Both the position numbers and the translations under genes were made by a program. From Hydractinia symbiolongicarpus (lineage: Eukaryota; Cnidaria; Hydrozoa; Anthoathecata; Hydractiniidae): 64,000 nucleotides of DNA. The stretch is from assembly GCF_029227915.1 (NCBI RefSeq), contig NC_079876.1, positions 5,580,001-5,644,000 on the forward strand, read 5' to 3'. Shown piece by piece: positions 29,419 to 42,359 of this stretch (the stretch's first letter is position 1; the number at the start of each line of letters is the position of its first letter). Below the pieces are notes generated by a model, which was given only the letters and a program-made list of their open reading frames with translations, was not told where the DNA came from and searched no databases.

Positions 29419-29575
29419 TGTGGTTACCATATTTGTTTATATCTTCTCCAGTCCTCTAGCTGCTCTTATTATGTATTTATATTCTCTCACATGTTAGTTT
29501 TAGATTTCTTTCTTTAAAAAATAGTCACGTTTTAAAAGAAAGTTTTATTTGTATCCGAATTTACCTGGAAATTCA
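29419..29575 (+). repeat. 3' LTR of the BEL/Pao element
   Basis: Starts TGTGGTTACCATATTTG and ends ACCTGGAAATTCA. It carries about 25 bp (near 29490-29518) absent from the 5' LTR, plus a few substitutions. AGGGGGAGGA at 29409-29418 directly before it is the polypurine tract. Confidence 0.88.
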
Positions 29576-29580
29576 TATGT

Positions 29581-31998
29581 TACCTTGCAATAATTCATAA
29601 TTGCATTCATAATCTGGCGTGGAAACCTTACTGAATTTTTATTGACAATATATGAAAAAAAGAATAATTAAGTTTTCTATATTTTCTTGACAATATATAC
29701 TCTGTGCGCTTATTTGGACCGAACGATTATTTGGCCATTAAGCGCTTATTAAAGAGTTTGCAGAATAAGCATTCTAGTACTTACAACTATTTTTGAGATA
29801 AACATAAAAAAATATTTTTTTATCATATCAACAACAAAAACACTATCAAGAACAGTGCACAGTACACATTGACCTGTAATGCAGCGTTATCGTATTTGTT
29901 AAATTAAACATTCGAAAATTACAACATAACGGATAAACATCATTTTGTTTTTGATCAGTTTTCGCAAACCTTACCCAAATAACAAAAAATTGTTATCTCC
30001 CTGCAGATACAAAGTCCATTTACTTTTAATTTAATATAATAAGGTGCTGAAGACTTGTTCTTACATTACATAAGAAAAGAAATGATAAGATAATTTTTTT
30101 TATTTTTTATTAAGAATTTATAATTTTTTTATTTTGTTGTGCAGAATTTTTCCATGGCAAAAAAAAATTTAAAACATCCTCTTTTGATATTACACATTAC
30201 AGTTAGCCAAAAATAACGAGAACTCAGAATTTCCCTGGAGTGCATAAAAATAACGATAACACATTTTCTAAATTTGGGTATTCGCAACTGTTTTGAATAA
30301 TAAACAAATATTATAATCTTACTGGAGCAATAAGGTTATTGCATGTTAATTTAATGTTGTATTCTTAAGGACAGTTTTAAAAGTCAGTGTTATACAACAA
30401 ATTCGATTAACGTTTTTTATTTTGCTGTGCTGAATTTTTTGGCAATCGAATCTCAAATTACCAATATCCTCTCTTGATAATATTGTAACTTATAGATACA
30501 ATACATTATTAAACAAAAATGATGAGAAGTTAAAATCTCTCTGGAGCAATAAAGCAATAAGGTATGTTTTTAAACAACTACATAATCTCTTACGGGAATA
30601 CAATTACGCCAATGCTGTTTAGAAATCCCTTAATTTGTTTTATGTAAAACTAACCAACAAAAGCATATTTATCCAACATGTGTAAAAAAAAGTATTTTCA
30701 ATGTTACACAAGAAGACGTTGAAAATGTGGAGAATTTTACATCTGATTTTGAAATGAAGTGTAGGTTAGCTGAGATATTTAGTTAAAAGCGTGGCAAACA
30801 TTTTGATAATTTCATTGACAAACTGAATTTCATTAATTTCTCTGTTATAGGTACCATCAGGAGAAAACTGATGTTATTCAAATACAAATATATATGAAGA
30901 CACTGTGCGGTATGAACGATTTTTTTACTACAATATGATTCTGATAACTTTATTTCTGATACTGTTTTCGACTTATTTCTTTTACCTTCACTATGCGCTA
31001 TTGAAGCTGTCTTATAAATGTTGAATCTTTTTACAGTAAGGCGTTGTCGGTTATTTGTTATTTCATAACATTTAAATGTGTTCTTAGCAAGCGTAGTCTG
31101 CGTTGTTATAATAAGTTTTCCTTTGCTGTTGCGAGGTTTTAAGTTTCAGAAAACAAAAGCAACTTCGTAATTATGCCACTTTTCCAAGTGCCAAACGGCG
31201 GAAAAATTAACCCTGTTATCGGGCGTGTAAAATCGCCCAATTTGTATAAAGCCGGTGTGTGAAAGATCTACCTGTTTAAAGTTGGTAAAATTGGTGACTT
31301 AAACGTTTTCCACAAAAAGATCACTGCGGAATGATTTTGTCGCATTTGTTTATTTTAATATTTCAGGAAATTCTTGTTTCGAGCGTTAAATATCACAAAT
31401 AGAAAAATATGTTACACAACTCCTACAGCATTTATAACCTTCGTCAAAGCTTGTCATTGAAACAATGTTTTTTTTCATCTTTGGAGTTCGTTTTCCGCAA
31501 CATACTACGTGCTTCCAACGATGAAGTTTGTTATGACTATATGGTGCCAAGTTTAATAAATATACAAACCAGAAACATTCCTTAAATTAACTTTGTTTTT
31601 AGTGTTTTCTCATGTTACCTTCTTCAGGTTAACAATAATTTTTAACTAGGTTTGAAACTTCGTGAGAATTTAACATATGGGGGTTTAAAATAATGTATGA
31701 TAGATTTATTTTGATTGTTCATTATGTCCATTAAAAAAAAGGTATGCTGTTTAATGCAATGCATTGTTTTCTCATGGCTAATTTAATGTTAGGGTGTTAT
31801 CTGCGGTAAAATCTAAGTTTTTTGTTGCATTTTTTATGGGCATCCATAATGATGTTAGCTAAGATGGGTCCTGGTTAAGAGCACATGGTCACGCCATCAA
31901 TTTGATAAGTAACTCTGGTTCAGTAATTTCGATGTTAGGATAGGATTATTTTCAAAATCTAATTTCACTGCTATGCAATAGTTTCATGAAGAGTTACG
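29581..31998. other. AT-rich non-coding stretch with degenerate repeats
   Basis: No gene is supported. Two related units lie at about 30125-30260 and 30420-30560 (each with TTTATTTTG-TGTGC-GAATTTTT, then ATCCTCT-TTGATA, then CTGGAG). Confidence 0.5.
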
Positions 31999-32711
31999 TT
32001 AGTAAATAAAGTCACCTGATTTAATTTTGGGTATTTCTGAAAGACCATAAATGCGAACAGGAAAAGAACCAGAAGAATAAAATTTACGAACCTGGTGATC
32101 GTTAAAGTTCTTTTGTTTGAGTGTTAGTAAAAACTGTAACGAAGCTTCTCTCTTCAAAGAAGTATCATTTTTAAGTTTTATGAATTTTATTTCGTTATTA
32201 CTATGTTTGATACGTTTTATCATACATCTTTCAATCCAGGGTCACAGTTCCACAGTTAGAGTGTAGCTTACGTAGTGTTCGATGCTGAAGAAGGACACGT
32301 GAAAAAGGTTGATAGTTGTAGACATAAGAGTTAGTGAGATGTGAAAGTTCAGCTTTTAAGAGGTTTTTGTTGTTGTTGTCATTAAGGTATGGTATCGAGA
32401 AGTAAAGTTCACATTTCAGCAGGTCGCAATCTTCTTGTGAAAGCTTGCGAGATTTCAAGTTAAAATGATAGTATCGACAGAAAAAATGCGAAGATCAGCA
32501 TTACTAGTGAAGTTACGAAGTTTATTTTGGTTGCATTTGTAAGCTTTATGTCCAGTGTCTTTCTAGACAACTTTAGAGAAGAAGTGAAAATTAATTTAAG
32601 CTGGGGCTTAATAAAATGTTGAAGAGTTTTATATTGTGAAATGGTTCCTTGCTTTTTTTTGAAAGATAGGTTTTCGTATCTATTTTGCAAAAACCTTTGT
32701 TTAATTTCCAT
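31999..32711 (-). pseudogene. Penelope-like element fragment
   Basis: Read leftwards, three open pieces in changing frames give RENLSFKKKQG-type text, then KSRKLSQEDCDLLKCELYFS, then EIKFIKLKNDTSLKREASLQ and FPVRIYGLSEIPKIKSGDF. The last resembles the YGLPKIHK block that opens the reverse transcriptase of Penelope-like elements. The catalytic part is absent. Degenerate and truncated. Confidence 0.55.
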
Positions 32712-32985
32712 ATGTAAAATTCATAATTACGTTGCCTGCTTTGTTGCAACGATCAGAAGTCAAACTTTGTCACCTTTCAAAAAAATTTATTTCAAGTTGT
32801 TGAAAATAACAGAAAGATAAGTATTATTTAGTTCTTTATCAATTTTATTCATGACTCAAGTTCTGACAAAATATATAAAATAAAAATTCCAGCTAAGTCT
32901 TCCGATAGGATATAATTCAGTTTTTAAAAAACTGCTCTTAATATATGTCCTGTGAAAAATAAAATTATAAAATATTGTTATTATA

Positions 32986-33240
32986 CTAGTCGATAAAGCC
33001 CGGAAAATCCACTGAAGCAGGATAAAATTGAAAAATAAAAAATAAAAATAAAAATAAATTTTGACGTCAGCAACCCATCTGCAAAAAAAATTGAAAAATT
33101 AAAAATTAAAATAAAAATAAATATTGACGTCACCACCTCGTTCCCAAGTTATTTGGCCTCAAAATTTTAGGTGCACTGTAATGGCTTCATTAATTTAATA
33201 TAGGATATTGTAGTGTTATTAACGTCGCGCCGTAACGTCA
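32986..33240 (-). mobile_element. Helitron 3' end, degenerate
   Basis: On the minus strand it ends in CGACTAG followed by T, preceded by a decayed GTGGATTTTCC hairpin, as in the 57376 Helitron. Upstream are two ~75-bp units of A/T-rich text each ending TGACGTCA (33022-33125). The 5' end was not found and the right limit is approximate. Confidence 0.5.
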
Positions 33241-33298
33241 GAAAATTTAACATATTAGACATAAGTTTTTCGGCGACATCAAAGGAAAATGACGAAAT

Positions 33299-36200
33299 TT
33301 ATGACAGGTCAAAATAGCTTTTAGTGTTTCTTACAAAACTTGGTAAAGTATCCAATTTTCGAATTTCGATTGGCAAGTCATTATAAATCTTTGATCCCAT
33401 AAATTTAAAACCAGTTCTATTTACTTCAAGTCTCACTCTAGGTATTATCAGTAAGTAATTGTTGTTTCGGGTGTTTCTACTGTGCAATCATATCACGAAG
33501 AAATCTTCAAATTTGCTACACACTGCTTTGTCCAAGCATTTTCTGACAAGCATGACAGCATGTTTCTTTATTTTATTCATAATTGGTACTTGACGTTTCT
33601 CTGTCACCTTAGCAATTCTTCTATTAAGCGATTAAAGCTTATTTTGCTGGCCGTTGGTAAGATTCAGGTTTGTAGTACAGCAGTAAAGAAGCGTTGGCAG
33701 CAGTATTCCGACATAGATTTTAGTAATGGCATTGTTCGTTGGATTTCAATGAGAGTAGTAAACGAAGCTTGGCAGACATTTTCGTGTAAAGACTTATAAA
33801 GTAATGGTTCATTGACAAAGTCTGGTCGAGAACAGTCCCAAGATATCGATATTCGGTGGTTGCGTTAATTAGCTTTCCGTTGATTTCCAAGTTCAAGGTT
33901 GATCCGTTTTTATTCAAATTTTTGCGAGTGCCGCATATCATCGATTCGGTTTTTCCAGCCTTCAGATTTAATACAAGTTCGTTTTCAATGAAGTACCTGT
34001 GTACGTTTTTCAATTCAGCGTTGAAAGCGATCTCAAGTTGCTGACTTGTTTTTCGTCCAATGTATAACACGGCATCGTCCGCAAAGTTTAGTACTCTAGA
34101 ATGTTTCAAACAATTTTCGAAATCATTGAAGTAGATTAAAAAGAGACAGGGTCCAACAATGGACCCCTGTGGTACACCAAAAGAAGGGGGTTGGGCTTAG
34201 ACCATGGACCATTTACTTTACAAATCTGGGCGTGGTTAAACAAGAATTCTGCGAACCAGTTTAGTGACAAACCTTTGACTCCATAACTTCTTAGTTTTGA
34301 CAGGAGAATGGAGTGGCTTAAAGTATCGCAAGCCTTCGACAGGTCAACGTAAAGCGCACCTGTTAAATTCCCTTTGTCCATCTCCTTCCTGATTTCCTCT
34401 GTCAGATAGAGTGTAGCTAATTCGGTGGATCGTTTTTTCCTGTATCCGTATTGGTTGTGTGTTAAAATTTCATTTTCTTCAAGATAGTTCACAAGTTGAA
34501 CATAAACAGCTCTCTCCATCATTTTAGATATGACCGGTAGAATAGAGATCGGTCGATAGTGTGACATTTTGTCCATTTTCCCACCCTTGTGGAGTGGGAT
34601 GACTTTCGCCAACTTCCATTCAGTTGGCATGGTGGCTGTTTTTAGCGACAAGTTGATGATGAACGATAAGGGACTTGATAACGCTGTGGCTCCGTCTTTT
34701 AAAAGTCCTGATGGTATTTAGTCATAACCTGTAGCTTTCTTGCGGTGCAACTTCTTCAGCTGACTTTCAACAAATACATTTGAAACGTAAGTGAACGCAA
34801 AAACAGAATTCGTACTTTCATTCACTTCACTTCGCTTACCCCATATAAATTCCTTCATTGGCAGTGCAACAGATTTAAGTTTATTTTCACATGTGGAAAA
34901 ATATGAACAAAAACTACCAGCTTTTGTTAGGTTTTCTGCAGCCGATGTACATGTGCCATTGTTTCCCGACTTCCCTTTTGTTGGAAAAATGCTTTTAATA
35001 ATAATAATAACTTTTAATAATTTTCCAAAATTTTCTTGGGTTATTCTTGTTCTCGATAAGGAGGTTTTTGTGAAAACTGTTCTTTGCATATTTTATCATG
35101 TTATTGCATCGGTTCTTTAGGTTTTTATAAAGACGCCAATCAGCCTTCCTCAAGACAGTATCTCTCCGAGACATAAGTCTCCTAACCTTCGTACCTAACC
35201 ACGGGCACTTGCCTGCCTTCACTCTCTTTTGTATGAGCGGCGCGTGTTTATCGATTACGGTTAACAAAATATTTTTAAAATAACTCCACGCACTAATTAC
35301 ATCAGTCAATATGTACAGATGCTTCCAATTTTGTTTATTTAATTCTTTTAAAAAATCATCGTGGTTGTAGTTGGTGTAATTACGACAAGTAATTACTTTT
35401 GGTGGAAGTTTTTGACCAGTGTGTCTTCGAACGCAAGCGACGCAATCGTGATCGCCAATACTCAAGGGTATAACTTTTGTGGAACGAATTAGCGAGTGAT
35501 TGTTTGTATAAATCAAATCTATAAGGGTGCTTGTTTCTCTTATTGTTCTCGTAGCCGCTGTTACCAACTGGTTAAATTCCTGGACAGCCATTAGCTCTTT
35601 AAATTCTGAATGATCATTTTTATTTTTATAGTTAACATTAAGGTCGCCCATAATGATAACTTCTAGCGATATGTCGTTAACGGTCTCAAGCGTATATTGA
35701 AAATATTCTTTCCACTTCTTGTGTAAGTGAAGTGAATTGTCCGGGGGTCGGTACATACAGCAAATTAGATAATGCTTCGCTTTTTCCGGGCGTATTTCGA
35801 TCCAAATGTTTTCTAAAAATTCACATTCAAGGTCTTCTTGTCGTTTCCAGTTTATATTCTCCGATACGTATATAGCAACACCCCCCCCCCCCCCTTGGCC
35901 AGTTTTTTGTCTCTTTTCTACAAACTGGAACCCCAGAATACAAAACAAGCTATCGCTTTCGTGTACAATATGTCTCTGAGAGAGATGAAATTGAGTTTTT
36001 CTCTCCGAAAATAAAGCCGTAAGATTTGGTAAACAATTCGTCAAACCTCTACAGTTTTGGTGAAACAATTTTACTCCTTTTCTGAAAGTAAAATCTGTTA
36101 ATCTACCAACATTTCCATCGGCTTGTGGTCCTGGGCACGTTTCATTATCTCCTGCTATCACTAAAAGTAGCGGTAAAAAACAAACTGCGTTTTACATAAG

Positions 36201-36384
36201 CTAAATTCCTGCTCTTTTGATACTGCCATAAACAAACAAAAGAAATTGCAGCATCCACTCGTGTTAGATTTGTTGAAACTTCACTATTTGTGAACAGTGG
36301 CTTCTTTACAAGTATACCAATAATTAAAACAACAAAAATCTTTGTCAAGAGCCAACTTGCGTCCGCTCTGGCCGCCATCATCAT
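33299..36384 (-). pseudogene. Non-LTR retrotransposon (LINE), near full length
   Basis: Read leftwards. The N-terminus ends in GDNETCPGP. The endonuclease domain (36100-35400) carries LFHQNCRGL, IIMGDLNVNY, LIDLIYTNN and IGDHDCV. Linker: KAGKCPWLGTKVRRLMSRRD. The reverse transcriptase runs from KATGYD (TAA at ~34721) through KVIPLHKGGKMDKMSHYRPI, SILP, NQYGYRKKRSTELA, ALYVDLSKACDTL, a frame break near 34185, then LNFADDAVLY (catalytic DD). It ends YNDLPIEIRKLDTLPSFVRN. The plan is Jockey/CR1-like, one APE-type endonuclease plus RT. Breaks occur near 36150, 35000, 34720 and 34185. A run of 14 C lies at 35881-35894. Confidence 0.88.
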
Positions 36385-36469
36385 AAAAGGGCCAAATATA
36401 TCAATCTTAGTAAATTAGTAGAGAAAACATTATACATACGGAATAATATTAAACTGCTCAGCTACTGCG

Positions 36470-36770
36470 GGCGCATTAGGAGCTGCTGGTGGTGGCGGTG
36501 GCGGGGGTGCAGCTAGTGCAGTCGCTGCTATTGCCGGTGGAACTGTCGATGCAGTTCATGGCGCCGTTGGTGTAGCTGGTCGTGGTGGTTCTGGTGATGC
36601 TGCTAGCTCTGGGGCAGCTGCTGGTGGTGGTGCAGGTGCTGCTTGTGCTGAAACCAGTGCTGCGTGACCTCCCCGTAGAGCTGGTGCTGGTGTCGGTGCC
36701 GCTGGTGCTGGTGCCGGGAGCAGTTGCGGTGACGTTGACAGTGACGGTGCTGCTGGCTGTGCTCTATTAG
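36470..36770 (+). repeat. GCT/GGT-rich low-complexity block
   Basis: Plus-strand text is almost all GGT, GCT and GCA triplets, reading Gly/Ala-rich in one frame and Ala/Pro-rich on the other strand. There are no splice or start signals that decide a coding frame. It may be an exon of a Gly-rich protein or a decayed trinucleotide repeat. Confidence 0.5.
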
Positions 36771-36804
36771 AAGAACAAGAAATATTTTTGTTCATGTGAT
36801 TCAA

Positions 36805-39800
36805 AACATTTTAAGTATGCATGCTGAAAAACTTTTGGTGTTCCTTTCCATTCTATTCCACGGAAAATTTTATTGAAGTGGAAAATAGCATTTAGCTTAT
36901 ATCCCTTAAGTACATATACTTCCACTTATAATCAGATTAAGGAGGTATTAAAAACAAGAGTAGAAAATTAGTTCTTACAAAGTATAATTCTACCAGTTTA
37001 GTCTGCCCATCTCTTCACTTTATTGTTTTTTTTTTTCGTAGGATTCAAAACGCCACAAAAATAAAAACATTTTTTCATAAACTGGATTTGAAATCTAACA
37101 ATAAACTATCTAAGTCCAGCAAAGAAAATTTTCATTCAGGAGGTAGCTAGCTAGGTGGATAAACTTCGGTTCAATGCACAGTCACACAATGAAAGCGATC
37201 GCAACACTCATTCTGATCGGAGCAATTAACTTTAACAACCCCCGCATTTTTATATAAAGGCGGCTAGAACAGTTTGACCAGATGATGCAGGAGAATTAAT
37301 ATTTTTTTGAACTTGACTTTGATAAGCATAAAATATGCAAGGGATGAGTCAAGAAAAAAATAACAGATTTGATAACAATGTCAATTTTAATAAATTTTCT
37401 CTGTTTAGTATAGTTAAGGATTTCGCAAAGTTGTATTTCATCCGTTTACTTTTCCAATTATCTCACGAATAAAAGAACTAATTTGAAGAAATAAAACAAG
37501 AATTTGTTTAGTATGCTTGCACTGTCAGTTCTTTCATCTCTGACATTACAATCAATTATTCGGCGAATAATTTCCAAACGTACGTGTTACATGGTGACAA
37601 TAAAACTTTCTAATCTCGGATGTCATTTTTAATCCCAATGAATCTTAAGATTAATTATGCGTAATTCTTTATTCCTTCTAAAGTGACACAGCTGAATTTG
37701 TAATAAACAAGCACATGTTGAAATGAAAACTATAATTCAAATTGAAGGGTCATATATTTGAAAATACATTTTTTTAATTTTCAATTCAAAACTATTTTCC
37801 TTCTAGCTGGTTCTCGTTTTTTTATTTCTTATGAAGTCAAAAAAGGAGCAAACATTTTTTAAAAATTTTGAATCATAGCAGAAAATCCATAATTTAAAAG
37901 TAAATGAACGTACTGTCAATAAATTACCGTACTAGCTCTGCCGCTCGTGTTGTTACAATTTCTTGTAAAGTGTAGTCCAATTGTGCATTCAACGTGCATG
38001 GTTCAATTGTGCCTTCAACTTGCGTGGTTCAATTGTACGTTAACGTTTTTTAAGAAGTTATTATCTGTACCATTCTGAGTTCATGGATGCTACAAAGGTG
38101 AGAAATATTTTTATATGCATTTTATATATTTTTATGCAAATATTGTTCATTGTAAACCTATCTGATGTAGCAGAAAGTCTCCTTACAATACCTTTCGTTC
38201 TGCTCAAAATAGTCGCGCACAGCTGAATTCCGAACGTCCTGCATGGTAATTTATTACGCTGACGGGCAGACCTGTCGCTTTTTTTCTTATTTCTTCATGT
38301 CAAATTTGTTTTTTGATGAAGTTCTTTATGAAAAACTAAGTATATTATAACTCTGTATTTTTTTAGATCGATAATAAATGACTCGTTGAAGGACAACACA
38401 ATTCATTCAAGACAATTATATGAAGGACTACAGTTCCTTGAGTGATGGTAAAACATATTCAAGAATATATTAGAGATAATGTTTAGTTGCTCTTAATTGA
38501 CTTTTATGGGACAGTCTTGATGTTGGTTCAGCTGAAATTATTTTGCAGAACTGAAAGGAAATCATCAACCAATTAAATGAAGCAACCTATTTTTGTATCA
38601 ATGTCTACTGTCAAAAATTCAAAAATCTGATTTCAGATGACATTGTTCTTTACTTACTGAATTTGAACAAGTTTTCTTACTTTGTGGAAAGATAGAAGAT
38701 CAAGACATTTTGAGATCGTATTGAGATGAAATGTTCATTATACATTCAATATGGACAGGCTTTCCTGGGATTTTACTCTGAAGAAATACGCTTTAGTCAG
38801 CTAAACAACTTAATATTATAACTTATAATTTTTTTGGTTTAAACAAACAGTGTCCATGAACTGAGAGGTATATTGTAGAAACTTGTAGACTGATATAAAG
38901 TAGACACCTCTTTCACAAAACAACGTACTGCTTGGGCTACATTTTACAATCGTAACACCTGAGCGTGTGTTATTATGTAGTTTGATCGTTCACCAACATA
39001 CAAATATTTTTATTTTCAATGATCCTTTAGTCATTTTATCAGCGTTTTATTAACATTCTAAAAATGCGTTGGTTCGTCTTTGGCAACTTAAGTTTAGTAA
39101 ACAAAAAAGCGAGAAATAGCGACACATGCTTATAACATTTTTTCTGAAAACATTGTCAATGAGGTCATTGGGATTAAATTATGTCGCATAGCTAATTAAA
39201 AGCTTTTGGAAATATCCCATTGTCAACAATCTAGAAAACTATGATAAATAATAAAAAATTGAACTATACTTGTACTAAAGCCTTAATTACGAAAGAATAA
39301 TGGAGTCAGCTTCTGAACTAATTTAAGTCAATAAGATATAGAAAATTGTATCTCAATAAGCCAATCTTCCATTTTTTTCTATAACAACGCAACGCATGAT
39401 TTCCGTGCTTCTAACTTAAGCAAACAGAAGTGTTCCATTTTTATTGCTTTGCTCACTGCGCAATTTGAAATAAGATGGATAAAGGCGTATAATTCTTTTG
39501 TGCATTAGTTTAGAACACTAATTTCAGTTTTGTATTTTTTTATCCAAATGTATTAGTCAAATTCTATAATTAGTGCTCCTTTGTTTTAGTCATATTAAGA
39601 GATGTTTTTTGCCCCAATTGTGTATATAGTATGCTTTGCTCCATCATAAGCATAACAAATTAACAGATACGGTCCAATAATCTTCATTGTAAAAGAGCGA
39701 CTAAGCAATACAACGCGTAATCAAAATTAATTTATTACATAGAAGCAAAAAGCACCACGGAGAATTGCAGACTAGCTGACGTTTAAAACTTGAGCAGTAA

Positions 39801-39875
39801 AATGCTCTACTCTTTGAGGGTTTTTCATAAATTAAAAGTGGCGACAATTAGCTATGCTAATAGCAAAAGGCAGTA
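36805..39875. other. AT-rich non-coding stretch
   Basis: No gene is supported. A small tandem repeat of 26 bp (CAATTGTGC-TTCAAC-TGC-TGGTT, 2.4 copies) lies at 37978-38035. Confidence 0.5.
37978..38035 (+). repeat. 26-bp tandem repeat, 2.4 copies
   Basis: Units begin CAATTGTGC at 37978 and 38004 and CAATTGTAC at 38030. Three substitutions separate the first two. Confidence 0.75.
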
Positions 39876-39879
39876 GACG

Positions 39880-40520
39880 GTGGTACTTACATTTCATTGT
39901 CGTAATGGTTGTTGTGTTGATGGCCTTGGCAGGGGTGGTTTTAGTCTTAGTTATGGCGGTGGTGGTTTTAGTCTTACTTGTGGTGATGGTGGTTTTAGTC
40001 TTAAGCGTCAGCGCTGGTCGTGGTTGAAGCGTCAGTGGTGGTCGTGGCAATAATGATAACTGTGTTGGCGCTGTTGATTGTGGTGGAATGAAGTGAAACT
40101 TCAGAAAGGGATGGGTTTAGATGGAGTAGAAAAAATGTAGGTGGCCGTACGGAGAAAATGGGAGCATATAATGGTGTTGTTATTAACTTAGTAGAATCAG
40201 TTTAATTTAAGTTTAAAAAAACCTTAAAATCTGTAGTGCTATTCGCATATATTCTTATGATTATAAATTTTTGCTCCCTGAAACTTGAAACTTTTTTCCC
40301 GTATTTATTTTGCGGAGTTTATGATCATTTGATTCGAAATAGCTATGAAATTAATTACACATCATCAATTAAACAATTTCGTACCATCTTACATGCAATT
40401 CTCTTCTTTCTACTTTTGATTCTTGTAATGTAATGAATTGGAAACGGAATGTGAGCATGCCCTGATCTGTTCCTTGTATCAAGGCTCTGATCCATTGCTA
40501 AAGTTAAAGAAAGAAAGTTA
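39880..40520 (+). repeat. Gly-rich repeat block with tail, copy A
   Basis: Starts with GGT-rich text encoding GGFSL repeats in one plus-strand frame (GGGGFSLTCGDGGFSL), followed by a tail with GGTGGCCGTA and GGAATGTGAGCATGCCCTGA. The same order recurs at 41000-41815 with about twofold longer spacing, so the two are diverged duplicates. Confidence 0.55.
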
Positions 40521-40999
40521 AAGGTGTTTTAAAAATTACTTTTTTCTGGATTCTTTTTTCCTTTAAAGAGATTCCTGGGATACATACGAAGAACAATATC
40601 TAAAAATTGTAAAATGACGAACCTGAGGTTTTACTTTGCGCTTAAGATGTTAGTTGCCTTGTCATGAAGCTCTGACAAAGTTAGTTAATAAGCAATGTGT
40701 AAACTAGACATGTTAGAGATATGCGTGCAGCATTTGTACTGCAATATAAAGCTTTATATAAGGATGCAACACAACAAAATGCAAGGTATTGGTAAAACGT
40801 CCAATAGCACTCAAAGTATCCTAATTCATAAAAAATCTAACGCCTCGAAAATTCAATAACGCAATCACGCTGGTCCCGTAGTGCTTGGCCAACCAACCAA
40901 GCCTTAGGATAAATAACAATGGTACGGTGGTATGACGGGGTCCAATGTGTGTGTGTATAAAACGGCGAGGAACAACATGGGGTAAAAGACGTGGTTGTG

Positions 41000-41815
41000 G
41001 TGGTGGCCTTTGTATTGGTGGTGGCGATTGCCTTGGTAATAATTATGATAGTGGTAGGATTGGTGGTGGTGGTGGTTTTGGTTGCGGTTGTGGCCAGGGT
41101 GGTGGTGGTGACCTTGGTAATGGTTGAAATGGTGGTAGCCTTGATAGTGTTGGCTGTGGCCTTGGTGTAGGTGGAAGATGGCATCGATATGTTGAATCAT
41201 CAGCTTATGTTAAAGGGTTCTAAGTGCACGAATAGGAATTTTAGGAAGCGATGGAGTGGAATGTTGTGAATCGTGGGTGGCCGTAAGGGGGAACGATAGG
41301 GGAATATGGATATCGTCGTACAAATAGGGTGATTATGGACGGTAAGACGACTGATACAACGTAGACGAAGACGAAGACAGCAATGATACACCACAATGAG
41401 TTGACGGCACAAAATATGTTAAAGAAAAGGAAGAGGAAGGCAGGGAGGAAAAGAAGTGAATGAAGGTGTTTGAAGAAGTAAGAATGTAGAGGAGGTGAAG
41501 ATGAGGACGAAGAAGGTGATAAGGAAGATAAAGAGACGAAGTAGTTGAAGATGAGGAGGAAGAGGTAGAAGATGAGAAAGAGGATGAAGAAGTAGATAAA
41601 GGTGTTTAAAAATTGAAAAATGTAAAAAAAGATGTAAGGAAGAATATGAAGAAGATAATGAGGGAGATAACGAGAAAAAGGACGAGGAGGGGGAGGAAGA
41701 ATGGCCTGTCAGAAGAATCATACAAAGATGAGTTAAAAACAGAATGTAAGCGTGTCCTAGTCTGTTTCCTGCGTTAAAATTTCTGTTCCATTGCCTAATT
41801 AACCTTATTTAGGTT
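41000..41815 (+). repeat. Gly-rich repeat block with purine-rich tract, copy B
   Basis: Matches copy A: GGT-rich start (Gly-rich frame GGGGGFGCGCGQGGGG), then GGTGGCCGTAAGG, then AGAATGTAAGCGTGTCCTAG near 41740. Between them lies a nearly pure purine plus strand (about 41412-41705, GAAGATGAGG-like), absent in copy A. Confidence 0.55.
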
Positions 41816-42359
41816 GGGTCTGAGTGACCTTGTCAAAGGTTTGGGGGATGCCCTGCACCTATAATTTCCAAACTACTTGCTTACTTTGAAAAATACTTAG
41901 CACAAATGTTAACTGACATAAAATAAGTAGCGACAAATAGTTTAGTTTTGGTCAAGTGAAATTTCGAAATTTTCGGTTTATTTCTGAGCCTAGAATATTG
42001 GATATTTAGTCTTTTGTTTTCATTACAGGTCTACCTATTGTTTTATTGAGGTGCCAAAATGAATATTTATTATTATCTTAATATCTTATGTTGACTATGG
42101 AAATTTCAAAACAGGTTCTATATAATACCTAACACCATTGTGATCCAATGTTATTCAGGCCAACACTTATGTAATAGGGTGCCTATTGTGCCAAAAGTGT
42201 TAATTAAGCCAAAAATAGGGTGTCAGCAGATAAAAATTACAAATTATCGTTGAAAACCTTTATAAACAAAAATTATATAAAAATAATGTTAGATCAAGCA
42301 CACTTGTTACAAATGTAAGATGGTTGTTTCTTACTTTTGCAGGTTTGCATTCCATTTTA

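Larger units (their letters stand above)
23577..29575 (+). mobile_element. BEL/Pao LTR retrotransposon, 6.0 kb
   Basis: Short LTRs of the TG...CA type (132 and 157 bp), a polypurine tract before the 3' LTR and a perfect 5-bp target duplication TATGT (23572-23576, 29576-29580). The coding order is gag with zinc knuckles, aspartic protease, reverse transcriptase, RNase H and integrase, as in BEL/Pao. Several stops and frame changes plus an inserted SINE show the copy is dead, yet the intact duplication shows both ends are original. Confidence 0.93.

Noticed and set aside
37978-38035. CRISPR-like short repeats
   Set aside because: Units are directly adjacent with no spacers, and the context is eukaryotic.
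40837-41200. Thr-rich and His-rich frames on the minus strand
   Set aside because: Both are by-products of the GGT-rich low-complexity plus strand.
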